From contig CAVQWX010000004.1 in the NCBI GenBank assembly GCA_963717765.1, positions 62,001 to 126,000 of the forward strand: a stretch of DNA of 64,000 nt, given 5' to 3'. This document shows positions 52,499 through 61,686 of this stretch, piece after piece (position 1 is the stretch's first letter; every line of letters starts with the position of its first letter). This DNA is from JACDER01 sp963717765. Its GTDB lineage: Bacteria > Actinomycetota > Thermoleophilia > Gaiellales > Gaiellaceae. A program made the translations under genes and the position numbers. The notes under the pieces were generated by a model, which was given only the letters and a program-made list of their open reading frames with translations, ran no database searches and was not told the origin of the DNA.

Positions 52499-53887
52499 GT
52501 GACAAAGCCCACCACTGATCTCGTTATCGTCGGCACCGGAGTCGCGGGCCTGTACGGAGCGCTGTGCGCGGCCTCGGAGGCGGACGTCGAGCTCGTCTCC
52601 AAAGGGCCGCTGCTCTCCTCGGCCAGCTACCTGGCGCAGGGTGGGGTGGCCGCCGCGGCCCGACCCGGTGACTCACCCGAACTGCACGCCGAGGACACGA
52701 TCCGTGCGGGACGGGCACTGTGCCGGCCGGGCGCTGTCCGCGTCCTGACCGAGGAGGCGCCGGCCCGAATCGTCGATCTGGTCGACCTCGGCGTCGACTT
52801 CGAGGACGACCCGGGCCGCGAGGGCGGGCATTCGGTTGCCCGCGTCTTCCATTCCGGTGGTGCCGCGACCGGAAAGGAGATCGCGCGCGTGCTGACGGAA
52901 CGTGTCCTCGCACATCCGCGCATTCGCGTGTCCGAAGGCGAGCGCGTCACCGGCCTGTGGACGTCGCGCGGACGCTGCGTGGGCGTCGTCACCGACCGGC
53001 GCCCGATCTCCGCCCGGGCCACGCTGCTCGCGACGGGAGGGGCGGCGGCTCTGTGGGAGCGGACGACGAATCCGGCCGGCGCGCTCGGCCAGGGCGTCGC
53101 TCTGGCGTACCGCGTGGGCGCAGCCGTGGCCGACCTCGAGTTCATCCAGTTTCATCCCACCGCGCTCTCCGGCTCCAGCCTGCTCCTGAGCGAGGCCTTG
53201 CGCGGAGCCGGTGCGCTTCTGCTCGACGACCACGGCGAGCGCTTCACCGACGAGCTTGCGCCCCGGGACGTCGTCGCCCGCGCGATCGACGCCCGTGGCA
53301 CAGCGCTTCTCGACCTGCGTCCGATCGAGCGGGCCCGGTTTGCGGGCCTGATGGAGCGGATCGAGGAAGCGGGATACGACCCGGGCGAGGAGCCGATCCC
53401 CGTTTCCCCAGCCGCGCATTACACGATGGGCGGCGTCGTGACCGACCTCGACGGACGGACGGAGGTTCAGAGCCTCTTCGCGGCGGGCGAGGTCGCGTGC
53501 ACGGGCGTCCACGGGGCGAACCGCCTGGCGTCGAACTCATTGCTCGAGTGCCTCGTCTTCGGCCGTCGGGCGGCGCTCGCCGCGCTGGACGAGCCACTAC
53601 CGGGCGTGCCCGAGCCACCCGCCGGGCCCCCGGCCGACAGCCACGTGACACCCGAGCTGCGCCGGGCGTTCTGGCGCGACGCGGGCCTCGTCCGCGACCG
53701 CGCCGGCCTCGACCGGCTGCGCCGCTCCGGCCACCCGATCGCGCGTCTGGTGGCCGAGAGCGCGCTCACCCGCGAGGAGAGCCGCGGCGCGCATTTCCGC
53801 GCCGACTTCCCCGACCAGGATCCGCGCTTCGAGGCGCACGTCGTCCTGCGTCCCGGGGAGGAGCCCGTGCTCGAACGATGGACGTAG
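52499..53887 (+). CDS. nadB: L-aspartate oxidase
   Basis: 462 aa from GTG 52499. Oxidises aspartate to iminoaspartate, the first step of de novo NAD synthesis. FAD motif VIVGTGVAGLYGALCAASEA, then SSASYLAQGGVAAA, HSVARVFHSGGAATGKEI, EFIQFHPTAL, and the substrate-binding region SPAAHYTMGGVVTDLDGRT with GEVACTGVHGANRLASNSLLECLVFG. The C-terminal helical domain is shorter than in E. coli. Its stop overlaps nadC by 10 bases. Confidence 0.96.
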   Translation: MTKPTTDLVIVGTGVAGLYGALCAASEADVELVSKGPLLSSASYLAQGGVAAAARPGDSPELHAEDTIRAGRALCRPGAVRVLTEEAPARIVDLVDLGVDFEDDPGREGGHSVARVFHSGGAATGKEIARVLTERVLAHPRIRVSEGERVTGLWTSRGRCVGVVTDRRPISARATLLATGGAAALWERTTNPAGALGQGVALAYRVGAAVADLEFIQFHPTALSGSSLLLSEALRGAGALLLDDHGERFTDELAPRDVVARAIDARGTALLDLRPIERARFAGLMERIEEAGYDPGEEPIPVSPAAHYTMGGVVTDLDGRTEVQSLFAAGEVACTGVHGANRLASNSLLECLVFGRRAALAALDEPLPGVPEPPAGPPADSHVTPELRRAFWRDAGLVRDRAGLDRLRRSGHPIARLVAESALTREESRGAHFRADFPDQDPRFEAHVVLRPGEEPVLERWT

Positions 53888-54678
53888 CCGTCGCCCTCTC
53901 CGAAGACGTCGGCACCGGCGACCTGACGACCCAGCAGGTCGTCCCCGCCGATGCCACCTGCACGGCGCAGATTCTCGTGAAGGAGCCCGGCGTCGTCTGC
54001 GGCCTCCACGTCGCCGCCGGGGTCTTCCATGAGCTCGATCCCGACTTGCGCTTCGAAGCGCTCGCCGCCGACGGCGACTCGGTCGGCTGCCGGACGGCGG
54101 TCGCGCGGCTCACGGGCCGGGCCGCGCCGGTCCTGACCGGCGAGCGCACGGCGCTCAACTTCCTCGGCCGCCTCTCCGGCATCGCCACGCTCACGCGCCG
54201 GTTCGCAGACGCCATCGAGGGAACCGGCGCCGAGATCCTCGACACACGCAAGACGACCCCTGGGCTCCGGGCGCTCGAGAAGCACGCGGTCGAGTGCGGC
54301 GGCGGCCGCAACCACCGCTTCGGGCTCTACGACGCGATCCTGATCAAGGACAACCACCTCGCCGTCGCCGGCTCGATCAGCTTGGCGCTGGAGCGCGCCA
54401 AGGACGCCGGCGTGCCCGTGCAGGTCGAGGTGGACACGCTCGACCAGCTGTGCGAGGCGCTCGACGCGGGCGCGGACTCGATCCTGCTCGACAACATGCC
54501 GCCCGACACGCTGCGCGAGGCCGTCGCGATCACCGCCGGCCGCGCGAAGCTCGAAGCATCCGGCGGCGTGACTCTCGACACCATCCGCGCTATCGCCGAG
54601 ACCGGCGTGGACTTCATCTCGATCGGCGCGCTGACGCATTCGGCGCGCTCCCTCGACGTCTCCCTGGAGGTTCTGTGA
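53878..54678 (+). CDS. nadC: Quinolinate phosphoribosyltransferase
   Basis: 266 aa from ATG 53878, inside the nadB 3' end. Converts quinolinate and PRPP to nicotinate mononucleotide. Family signs: SEDVGTGDLTT at the start, LTGERTALNFLGRLSGIATLTRRF, DTRKTTPGLRALEKHAVECGGGRNHRFGLYDAILIKDNHL (PRPP and quinolinate site), and VEVDTLDQLCEALDAGADSILLDNM. The usual first ~10 residues are short here. nadA follows with a GTGA overlap. Confidence 0.96.
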   Translation: MDVAVALSEDVGTGDLTTQQVVPADATCTAQILVKEPGVVCGLHVAAGVFHELDPDLRFEALAADGDSVGCRTAVARLTGRAAPVLTGERTALNFLGRLSGIATLTRRFADAIEGTGAEILDTRKTTPGLRALEKHAVECGGGRNHRFGLYDAILIKDNHLAVAGSISLALERAKDAGVPVQVEVDTLDQLCEALDAGADSILLDNMPPDTLREAVAITAGRAKLEASGGVTLDTIRAIAETGVDFISIGALTHSARSLDVSLEVL

Positions 54679-55610
54679 GCACGACCCTGACAACTGTGAT
54701 GCAGGACGAGGTCAAGGCGCTTGCGCGCGAGCGCGACGCCGTGATCCTCGCGCACAACTACCAGGTGCCCGAGGTTCAGGACGTGGCCGACTACGTCGGC
54801 GACTCGCTCGGGCTCTCGCGCGAGGCGGCCGCGACGGATGCGGAGGCGATCGTCTTCTGCGGCGTCCATTTCATGGCCGAGACAGCGGCCATCCTGTCGC
54901 CGGACAAGACCGTTCTCATCCCCGACCTCGACGCCGGCTGCTCGCTCGCCGCGTCGATCACCGCCGACCAGCTGCGGGAGTGGAAGGCCGACAATCCGGG
55001 CGCCGTGGTCGTCTCGTACGTGAACACGACCGCCGAGGTGAAGGCCGAGACGGACTACTGCTGCACGTCGGGGAACGCGAAGGCCGTCATCGAAGCCATT
55101 CCGGCCGACCAGGACATCCTGTTCCTTCCGGACATGTACCTGGGGATCTGGCTCGAGCGAGTTACCGGCCGCAAGCTGAACATCTGGATGGGGGAATGTC
55201 ACGTCCACGCCGGCATCCGTCCCGCGGATATCGAGCGCTGGCAGGCGGACGCCCCGGACGCCGAGCTCCTCGTCCACCCCGAATGCGGCTGCGCGAGCCA
55301 ATGCATGGCCTTCGGCAACGAGCGGACGCACATCCTTTCGACGGAAGGGATGATCAATTTCGCGAAGGAGTCGCCGAAGAACAGGTTCCTCATCGCGACC
55401 GAGACCGGCATCATCCACCGGCTCAACAAGGAAGCCCCGGGTAAGCGCTTCGAGGCCGTGTCCGAACGGGCCATCTGCAAGTACATGAAGATGATCACGC
55501 TCGAGAAGCTGCGCGATTCGCTGCGCGACTGGAAGCACGTCGTAACCGTCGAGCCGGAGATCGCCGAGCGCGCGCGCGGCGCGATCGAGCGGATGGTCGC
55601 GATCAGCTGA
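54675..55610 (+). CDS. nadA: Quinolinate synthase
   Basis: 311 aa from GTG 54675. Condenses iminoaspartate with dihydroxyacetone phosphate, using a [4Fe-4S] cluster. The three cluster Cys are in IVFCGVHFMAE, in KLNIWMGECHVHAG and in HPECGCASQCM or nearby. AHNYQVPEVQDVADYVGDSLGLS opens the protein, and ATETGIIHRLNKEAPGKRF follows. Third gene of the NAD operon. The stop overlaps the next CTG start. Confidence 0.96.
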   Translation: MSTTLTTVMQDEVKALARERDAVILAHNYQVPEVQDVADYVGDSLGLSREAAATDAEAIVFCGVHFMAETAAILSPDKTVLIPDLDAGCSLAASITADQLREWKADNPGAVVVSYVNTTAEVKAETDYCCTSGNAKAVIEAIPADQDILFLPDMYLGIWLERVTGRKLNIWMGECHVHAGIRPADIERWQADAPDAELLVHPECGCASQCMAFGNERTHILSTEGMINFAKESPKNRFLIATETGIIHRLNKEAPGKRFEAVSERAICKYMKMITLEKLRDSLRDWKHVVTVEPEIAERARGAIERMVAIS

Positions 55611-55900
55611 CGACCAAGTGGCTCCTGGTCGGGCTCGTTCTCGCCCTCTTCGTGACGGGTGGGATCGTCGCCGGCCTGCATCCGTGGGGCGGATCGCTTG
55701 GCCCGATCGAGGCGGCGAACCTCCTGAAGAAACGCCTGCGGACGGGTGACCGGTACGACTGCCGGGAGCCGTCGGGCATTCCGGTTCCGGGCGAGCCGGC
55801 CTGGGACTACGCCTGCAACGACCTGACGCATCCGGAGCGCCAGGGGTACCTCGTCAAGACGAGCGGGAAACGGATTACCGCAATCCAGCCGACCGGCTAG
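55607..55900 (+). CDS. Small signal-anchored protein downstream of nadA
   Basis: 97 aa. The only start that keeps the N-terminal helix whole (KWLLVGLVLALFVTGGIVAGL) is CTG 55607, which overlaps the nadA TGA as CTGA. GTG 55652 would cut the helix. The exported part has LLKKRLRTGDRYDCREPSG and WDYACNDLTHPER with two Cys that could pair. I do not recognise the family. Membership of the NAD operon may be incidental. Confidence 0.6.
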   Translation: MTTKWLLVGLVLALFVTGGIVAGLHPWGGSLGPIEAANLLKKRLRTGDRYDCREPSGIPVPGEPAWDYACNDLTHPERQGYLVKTSGKRITAIQPTG

Positions 55901-55951
55901 GCTGAACTAACCCCAAGTTCTGCCGACACCGTGTCGGCCCCTTGGCACTGG

Positions 55952-58504
55952 CTAGCGCTTCGCCTCGTCCCAGTCGTCGCCGACGCCGACGTCGACGGCC
56001 AGCGGCGGATCGAGCGGGTAGGCGCCGCACATCTCCTGGCGCACCAGGTTGCGTATCGCGGAGACCTCCGTTTCCGGCACCTCGAGCAGCAGCTCGTCGT
56101 GGATCTGCAGGACGAGCCGGGCACCGCGTCCCTCGGCGCGCAGGCGCTCGTGGATCCGGATCATCGCCACCTTGATGATGTCCGCGTTCGACCCCTGCAT
56201 GACGAAGTTGACGGCGAGTCGTTCCCCGAGCGAACGGGTCTGGCGGCTCGATGCGCGGATCTCCTGCACCGGTCGGCGCCGCCCGAGCAGGCTCGTGACG
56301 TAGCCGTCGCGCCGTGCCTGCTCGATCGTCCGCCGGATGAAGTCCTGGACGAACGGGAAGCGCGCGAGGTACGCGTCGATGTACTCCTGCGCTTCCTCGC
56401 GCGGGATCTCGAGGTTCTCCGAGAGCCCGAACGCGGAGATCCCGTAGATGATCCCGAAGTTGATCATCTTCGCGACCGAGCGCTCGCCGGTCGTCAGCTT
56501 GGCGGGATCCTTGCCCAGCACCTCCGCGGCCGTCGCCGTGTGGATGTCGTCGCCCCGCGCAAACGCCTCGCGGAGCTTCGGCTCGCCGGACACGTGCGCG
56601 AGGATGCGCAACTCGATCTGCGAGTAGTCGGCGGAGAGCAGGCGTGATCCGGGATCGGCGACGAACGCGGAGCGGATCTCGCGGCCGAGCTCGGTGCGGA
56701 TCGGGATCGACTGTAGGTTCGGGTTCGACGTGGAGAGCCGGCCGGTGGCGGCGACGGCCTGGTTGAACGTGGTGTGCAGGCGGCCGTCCTCCTCGGAGAG
56801 CAGGCTCGGCAGCGGCCCGAGGTACGTGTTCAGCAGCTTCGAGTATTCGCGCCACTCTTCGATCGCGGGGACGATCGGATGCTCGTTGCGGATCGAGCGG
56901 AGGACGCGCGTGTCGGTTGAATAGCCGGTCTTGCCCTTGCGGCCGGGCGTCAGCTCGAGCTTCTCGAACAGGATGCGCGCGACTTGCTGGGTCGAGCCGA
57001 GCATGAACTCCTCGTCCGCAAGCTCGTAGGCCCGCGTCTCCAGCTCCTCGACGCGGTCGGCAAGGCGGGCGGTGATCTCGCCCATGCGGTACGTGTCGAT
57101 CTTCACTCCGGCTCGCTCCATCGCGGCGAGCACGCCAGAGAGCGGCAACTCGACGTTGCGGTACAGCTCCTCGGCGCCGCGCTCCCGGACACGCTCGAGC
57201 ATCGGGTCCCGCAGCCGGCGCGTGGCGGCGGCGCGGCGGACGAGCGCGGCCGTCTCCTCCTCGGCCTCGGGAACGGGATGGAGCTCGACGCCGTACTCGG
57301 CGGCGAGCTCGTCCAGCTCGTAGGACGCGCGGCCGGGCTCGATCAGATAGGCGAGCAGCATCGTGTCGTCGGTCGCGTCGATGCCGGCGGTCTTCGCGTC
57401 GTGGACGACCAGCGTGCCCTCGATGCGGCCGGGCCGCGGCGCGACCACCACCTCGTCCCCGGTCGCCACCGCGATGCGGTCTTCGTCGAAGGCGACGCCG
57501 ACCTCACCCACGAGGGGAGCGGACAGCTCCTCCCGCCACGGCATCTCGACCCCCACGACCGCCACAGGAGCAGCGGGTAGCGCGGAATCGAGCTCGTCCA
57601 CGCGCTGCAGCAAGTTGCGGAACTCGAAGCGGCGGAACATCTCCTTCAACGCAGAGCGGTCGGGCTGGCCGCGGACGAGCTCGGCCGGGTCGAAGTCGAT
57701 GTCCAGGTCGCGCCGCATCGTCGCGAGCAGCTTCGACTGGCGTGCCTGGTCGGCGTACAGACGCAGCGTCTCCTTCCGCTTCGCGCCCGAGACCTCGTCG
57801 ATCGAGTCGAGCAGGTTCTCCAGCGACCCGAACTGGGCGATCAGCTGGCCGGCCGTCTTGTCCCCGATCCCGGGGACGCCCGCGATCTGGTCGGACGTGT
57901 CGCCCTTCAGCCCGATGAAGTCGGGCACACGGTCGGGCGGAATGCCGTAACGCAGCTCCACCCGTTCGGGCGTGTAGACGTTGACGTCGGAAACGCCCCG
58001 CGGCGTCATCATCAGGCAGACGTTCTCGGAGACGAGCTGGAATGCGTCCCGGTCGGTCGAGACGACGCAGGTCTTGACGCCGGCGGCGTCCGCGCGCGTC
58101 GCGAGAGTCGCGATCACGTCGTCCGCCTCCCACCCCTCGAACTCGAGGTTCCGGTATCCGAAAGCCTCCACGATGGGGCGGAAGTACGGGAACTGCTCGC
58201 GCAGGAGGTCCGGCATCGGCCGCCGGTCGGCCTTGTACGTGTCGGAGATCTCGGTGCGGTGGACGGGGCGCGTGTCCCACGCTACGGCGACGCCCTTCGG
58301 CCGGTAGTCGGTCAGCAGCTTGAAGAGCATGTTGGTGAAGCCGAGCAGCGCGTTCGTGGAGAAGCCGTCCGATGTGGCGAGCTCCTCGGGCAGCGCGAAA
58401 AAGGCGCGGTACGCGAGGTTGTTCCCGTCCACCAGAAACAGCTCCGACTCGCGTGCCGGGGCATCGTCGAGCTGCAACTCGACCCCGGTTAGTGTCTTCG
58501 GCAT
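55952..58504 (-). CDS. polA: DNA polymerase I
   Basis: 850 aa from ATG 58504. The 5'-3' exonuclease domain spans 1-300 (FLVDGNNLAYRAFFALPEEL, VAWDTRP, FVDTDRDAF-like STDRDAFQLV, GVPGIGDKTAGQLI). The 3'-5' exonuclease-like region (about 300-470) lacks the DxE metal site (VAVATGDEVVV, DATDDTMLLAYLIEPG), so proofreading is predicted to be absent, as in many actinobacteria. The polymerase has SADYSQIELRILAHVSGE, RSVAKMINFGIIYGISAFGLSENL (O helix), and LVLQIHDELLLEVPE. TTG near 58474 is an alternative start. Confidence 0.96.
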   Translation of the reverse strand: MPKTLTGVELQLDDAPARESELFLVDGNNLAYRAFFALPEELATSDGFSTNALLGFTNMLFKLLTDYRPKGVAVAWDTRPVHRTEISDTYKADRRPMPDLLREQFPYFRPIVEAFGYRNLEFEGWEADDVIATLATRADAAGVKTCVVSTDRDAFQLVSENVCLMMTPRGVSDVNVYTPERVELRYGIPPDRVPDFIGLKGDTSDQIAGVPGIGDKTAGQLIAQFGSLENLLDSIDEVSGAKRKETLRLYADQARQSKLLATMRRDLDIDFDPAELVRGQPDRSALKEMFRRFEFRNLLQRVDELDSALPAAPVAVVGVEMPWREELSAPLVGEVGVAFDEDRIAVATGDEVVVAPRPGRIEGTLVVHDAKTAGIDATDDTMLLAYLIEPGRASYELDELAAEYGVELHPVPEAEEETAALVRRAAATRRLRDPMLERVRERGAEELYRNVELPLSGVLAAMERAGVKIDTYRMGEITARLADRVEELETRAYELADEEFMLGSTQQVARILFEKLELTPGRKGKTGYSTDTRVLRSIRNEHPIVPAIEEWREYSKLLNTYLGPLPSLLSEEDGRLHTTFNQAVAATGRLSTSNPNLQSIPIRTELGREIRSAFVADPGSRLLSADYSQIELRILAHVSGEPKLREAFARGDDIHTATAAEVLGKDPAKLTTGERSVAKMINFGIIYGISAFGLSENLEIPREEAQEYIDAYLARFPFVQDFIRRTIEQARRDGYVTSLLGRRRPVQEIRASSRQTRSLGERLAVNFVMQGSNADIIKVAMIRIHERLRAEGRGARLVLQIHDELLLEVPETEVSAIRNLVRQEMCGAYPLDPPLAVDVGVGDDWDEAKR

Positions 58505-58952
58505 CACCGTCGAGCCTAGCGCCTGCCCCTTCTGTCGGTTCCTCGGCGGCGAGGAGACCGACTACAACCGCGCCACGGATGTCGTCTGGCGCGACGAGCG
58601 AACGGCGGCGTTCATCTCGCCGCGCTGGTGGGCGAGCAATCCGGGGCACGTGATCGTCGTGCCGTACGAGCACTACGCCGACCTCGAAGCGATGCCGGAG
58701 GACGAGCTCGGCGCCGTCTACGCGACCGCCAAACGTATCGCCGGCGCGCTGAAGCACGTTCGCGACTGCGACGGGACGTCCACCAGGCAGCACAACGGTT
58801 CGGGCGCGGGCCAGGACGTCTTCCACTTCCACGTGCACGTGTTCCCGCGCTTCGCCGGCGACGGCCTCTACGCGCGGGACGCCGAGTTCCGCTGGGCCTC
58901 GCCCGAGGAGCGCGCGCCGTACGCGGAGCGCCTGCGCGAGGTGCTCGCGTGA
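58503..58952 (+). CDS. HIT-family nucleotide hydrolase
   Basis: 149 aa. The histidine triad HFHVHVFPR is near residue 110, and a CPFC knuckle near the N-terminus probably binds zinc with a His. The middle reads DVVWRDERTAAFISPRWWASNPGHVIVVPYEHYADLEAMPEDE. Such proteins hydrolyse AMP-linked nucleotides. No ATG, GTG, TTG or CTG lies in frame before the conserved part. ATC 58503 or GTC 58509 is the closest possibility, overlapping the divergent polA start. The start is therefore unresolved. Confidence 0.82.
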   Translation: MTVEPSACPFCRFLGGEETDYNRATDVVWRDERTAAFISPRWWASNPGHVIVVPYEHYADLEAMPEDELGAVYATAKRIAGALKHVRDCDGTSTRQHNGSGAGQDVFHFHVHVFPRFAGDGLYARDAEFRWASPEERAPYAERLREVLA

Positions 58953-59380
58953 GTGACCTCTACGCCGGGGCCGCGGCCGGTTGGGTGAAAGAGGGACGGA
59001 CGCGGCACTACGTGTACGTGCAGGCGACCGACCGCGAGCTCGGCGGCGAGGGATGGCCGTCGGTCGAGGGCGTCGTCGTGCGCGAGACGGACGAGCGCGA
59101 CATCGAGGCGATGGTGGAGATCGGGCCCGAGCTGGCCTGGCGCCAGCCGCTCTCGCCGGTCTTCTCCGAGTTCCGTCCCGACGACCCGGACGAGTCCCGC
59201 GAGGAGAAACGCGGCTCCGGCGCGGGTCTCGCCCTCACCGCCGCAAGCTTCGCCTGGGCGCGGGGGCGCGGCTATCCCGCGATGGTGACCGACCGGCGCG
59301 TGACCAACCTGCTGTCCTCGCGGTTCTGGCCGAAGCGCGGGTTCAGGACGACCTTCCTCCTCTACCGATCGATCCCGTGA
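58949..59380 (+). CDS. Internally shortened GNAT acetyltransferase
   Basis: 143 aa from GTG 58949 (GTGA overlap with the HIT gene). Residues 1-95 match the front of a two-part GNAT protein (YAGAAAGWVKEGRTRHYVYV, VRETDERDIEAMVEIGPELAWRQPLSPVFSEF). Then RGSGAGLALTAASFAWARGRGYPAMVTDRRVTNLLSSRFWPKRGFRTTF brings the acetyl-CoA loop. The ~70 residues normally between them, with the first core strands, are missing in frame. It may be inactive. Co-translated with the HIT and LarA-like genes. Confidence 0.65.
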   Translation: MSDLYAGAAAGWVKEGRTRHYVYVQATDRELGGEGWPSVEGVVVRETDERDIEAMVEIGPELAWRQPLSPVFSEFRPDDPDESREEKRGSGAGLALTAASFAWARGRGYPAMVTDRRVTNLLSSRFWPKRGFRTTFLLYRSIP

Positions 59381-60840
59381 AGATCCCGGTCCTGTCGGGA
59401 TCGCGGGTGGCCGTGGTCACCGCCCCCGAGAACGCGGTCGTGCTCAGGCCTCCGCCTCCCGCCGAGACCGTCGCCGAGATCGGGGCGGCGGTGCGCGATG
59501 CCATGCGCTTTCCGCTCGCCGGCGAGCCGCTGGAGGCGCTGGTGGCGCCGGGCGGGACGGCCACGATCGTCGTCGACCATCCCTCACTCCCGATTCCCTC
59601 TGCACAGGCCGATCCGCGCCAGGAGGCGCTGTTCGCGGTCGTGGACGAGCTGGAGCGGCTCGGGATCCGTTCCGAGCGGCAGACGCTTCTCGTCGCCGGC
59701 GGGCTCGAGCGGAAAGCGGGGCGGCGCGAGCGCGAGCGGCTCGGCACGCCCGAGCTGGCGCGCCGCTTCCACGGGCGCGTCGAGGTGCACGACGTCGAGG
59801 ATCCGGCTCTGGTCGAGATCGGGAGCATCGAGGGCATTCCCCTCGAGGTGAATCCGCTGCTGCTCGAGACCGGCCTCGTCGTCACGCTGACGGCGGCGGA
59901 GACCGTTCTGCACGGAGGCCCTGCAGCGCTGCTCGCCGCCGGAGGCCCCGCCGCCCTGCGGGAGGCCGGCGCGCAGTCGCTGCTCGAGGCGTCCGGCTCG
60001 CGCGGCTGGGACCTGGGCGTCGTGCTCGAGCGGGCCATCGGGGAGCGCGTGCCGCTGCTCGGCATCTCGCTCGTGCTCGACCATCCCCGCCTCGGCGGCG
60101 CGCTGCGGGGCTTCCCCCACGATCGCGGCGTCGCGGAGCAGCTCGCCCGTTCGCCGCTCGCGAGCGGCTTTCGTTTCCTGCCTTCGTTCGCGCGCCGCCA
60201 GGTTCTGGGCTCGGTGCCGGTCGAGCTGAAGGTCATGGCCGTCTACGCCGGCCCCCCCTCGGTCGCGCACGCCGAGGCGCTGCTCCGCGCCGTCGAGGCG
60301 CGCTCGGCCCGGCTCAACGCGAAGCTGGACGCGATCTGCATCGGAATCGGGTCGGCGGGCGCACACCTTCCGCGCGACAACGCGACCCCGCTGCTCGTCG
60401 CCCACCTCGCGCTGGGGATCGTCCTGCGGCTCTGGCGCGACGACTTTCCCGTCGTGGAAGGCGGCACTGCGATTCTGGTCCACGACTTCAACCGCCGCTT
60501 CCCAGGGGCTCAACGGCCGTACCGGACGTTCTCCGCCGGCCGGCAGGACGAGGACCGCGCCGCCGGCGACGCGGATGCCCTTGCCTCATATCGCGCCGGG
60601 AGGAGCGCGCATCCGCTGCTTCCGTTTGCGGACTGGGACGCGTGTGCACCCGCGCTCGAGCGCCTTGGCGCGGTTATCGTCGCCGACTGCCGGGACGCCG
60701 CGGCCGCGAGGCGCCTCGGGCTCGTGCCGACGCACGGCGTCGGGGCGGCACTCGAGATGGCGCGGGGACGCGCGGGCGGCGACCCGCGCATCGGCTTCAT
60801 CCTCTCGCCGCCGTACTTCCCCATCCAAACGCTCGAGTAG
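59377..60840 (+). CDS. LarA-like lactate-racemase-domain protein
   Basis: 487 aa from GTG 59377 (GTGA overlap). The N-terminal region LVAPGGTATIVVDHPSLPIPSA and the body with GLVVTLTAAETVLHGGPAALLAAGG, LDAICIGIGSAGAHLPRDNATPLLVAHLALGIVLRLWRD and GGTAILVHDFNRRF follow the DUF2088/LarA family, whose founding member racemises lactate with a nickel-pincer cofactor. Larger than LarA (about 425 aa) and with changed His positions, so the substrate may differ. No larB/C/E genes are in view. Followed by strong hairpins. Confidence 0.7.
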   Translation: MKIPVLSGSRVAVVTAPENAVVLRPPPPAETVAEIGAAVRDAMRFPLAGEPLEALVAPGGTATIVVDHPSLPIPSAQADPRQEALFAVVDELERLGIRSERQTLLVAGGLERKAGRRERERLGTPELARRFHGRVEVHDVEDPALVEIGSIEGIPLEVNPLLLETGLVVTLTAAETVLHGGPAALLAAGGPAALREAGAQSLLEASGSRGWDLGVVLERAIGERVPLLGISLVLDHPRLGGALRGFPHDRGVAEQLARSPLASGFRFLPSFARRQVLGSVPVELKVMAVYAGPPSVAHAEALLRAVEARSARLNAKLDAICIGIGSAGAHLPRDNATPLLVAHLALGIVLRLWRDDFPVVEGGTAILVHDFNRRFPGAQRPYRTFSAGRQDEDRAAGDADALASYRAGRSAHPLLPFADWDACAPALERLGAVIVADCRDAAAARRLGLVPTHGVGAALEMARGRAGGDPRIGFILSPPYFPIQTLE

Positions 60841-60876
60841 CACCCACGGTGCCAGGCACGCCGTGCTTCGTCGCCG

Positions 60877-60955
60877 GTGCCGGCTTTGCCGGCGCCGGCA
60901 CAGACGCTGTTGGAGCCCGGTGATCCCCCGCCGAAAGTCGCCAGACTTTCGGCGG
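60877..60955. terminator. Two hairpins forming a bidirectional terminator
   Basis: GTGCCGGC (60877-60884) pairs with GCCGGCAC (60894-60901). CCGCCGAAAGTC (60928-60939) pairs perfectly with GACTTTCGGCGG (60944-60955) around GCCA. They sit between convergent larA-like and livF genes and would stop transcription from both sides. Confidence 0.85.
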
Positions 60956-60957
60956 AA

Positions 60958-61686
60958 CTACTCCTCGCCGAGGTAGGTCTTGCGCACCTGCTCGTTCTCG
61001 CGGAGCGCCTTCGCGTCGTCCGCGAGCGCGACCTTGCCCGTCTCCAGCACGTACCCGCGCTTGGCCACGTCGAGCGCCATGAGCGCGTTCTGCTCGACGA
61101 GCAGGATCGTCGTCCCCTGCTTGTTCACCTCGACGATCGTCTCGAAGATCCGCTCCACGAAGATCGGCGCGAGGCCCATGGAAGGCTCGTCCAGCATCAG
61201 CAGCTTCGGCTTCGCCATCAGCGCCCGGCCGATCGCGCACATCTGCTGCTCGCCTCCCGAGAGTGTCCCGGCCTTCTGCGTGCGTCGTTCCTGCAGGCGC
61301 GGAAACAGGTCGAAGACCCGGTCCATGTCCTCGCGGATCGAGCGGCGGTCTTCGCGCTGGAACGCGCCCATCTCGAGGTTCTCGTGCACGCTCATGCGCG
61401 GGAAGAGGCGGCGACCCTCGGGGGACTGCGCAATGCCCATCTTCACGACGGAATGCGGGCTCGCGTTCGTGATGTCCCGTCCCTCGAAGCGAATCGAGCC
61501 GCGCTTGGGATGGTTGAGCCCGTTGATGGAGCGCAACGTCGTCGACTTGCCGGCGCCGTTCGCGCCGATCAGGGTGACGATCTCGCCTTCGCGGACGTCG
61601 ATCGTGATCCCCTTCAGCGCCTGGATCGCGCCGTAGTAGGTGTGCACGTCCTTGAGCTCGAGGATGAGGCCGTCGGTCTGGGTCAC
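60958..61686 (-). CDS. livF: Branched-chain amino acid ABC transporter, ATPase LivF
   Basis: 242 aa. Walker A GANGAGKST, signature LSGGEQQMCAIGRALM, Walker B KLLMLDEPSMGLAP, and switch His replaced by VEQNAL, typical of LivF. Part of the high-affinity Liv uptake system: energises transport with LivG. The stop lies right beside the terminator hairpins, and the ATG overlaps livG (ATGA). Confidence 0.93.
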   Translation of the reverse strand: MTQTDGLILELKDVHTYYGAIQALKGITIDVREGEIVTLIGANGAGKSTTLRSINGLNHPKRGSIRFEGRDITNASPHSVVKMGIAQSPEGRRLFPRMSVHENLEMGAFQREDRRSIREDMDRVFDLFPRLQERRTQKAGTLSGGEQQMCAIGRALMAKPKLLMLDEPSMGLAPIFVERIFETIVEVNKQGTTILLVEQNALMALDVAKRGYVLETGKVALADDAKALRENEQVRKTYLGEE

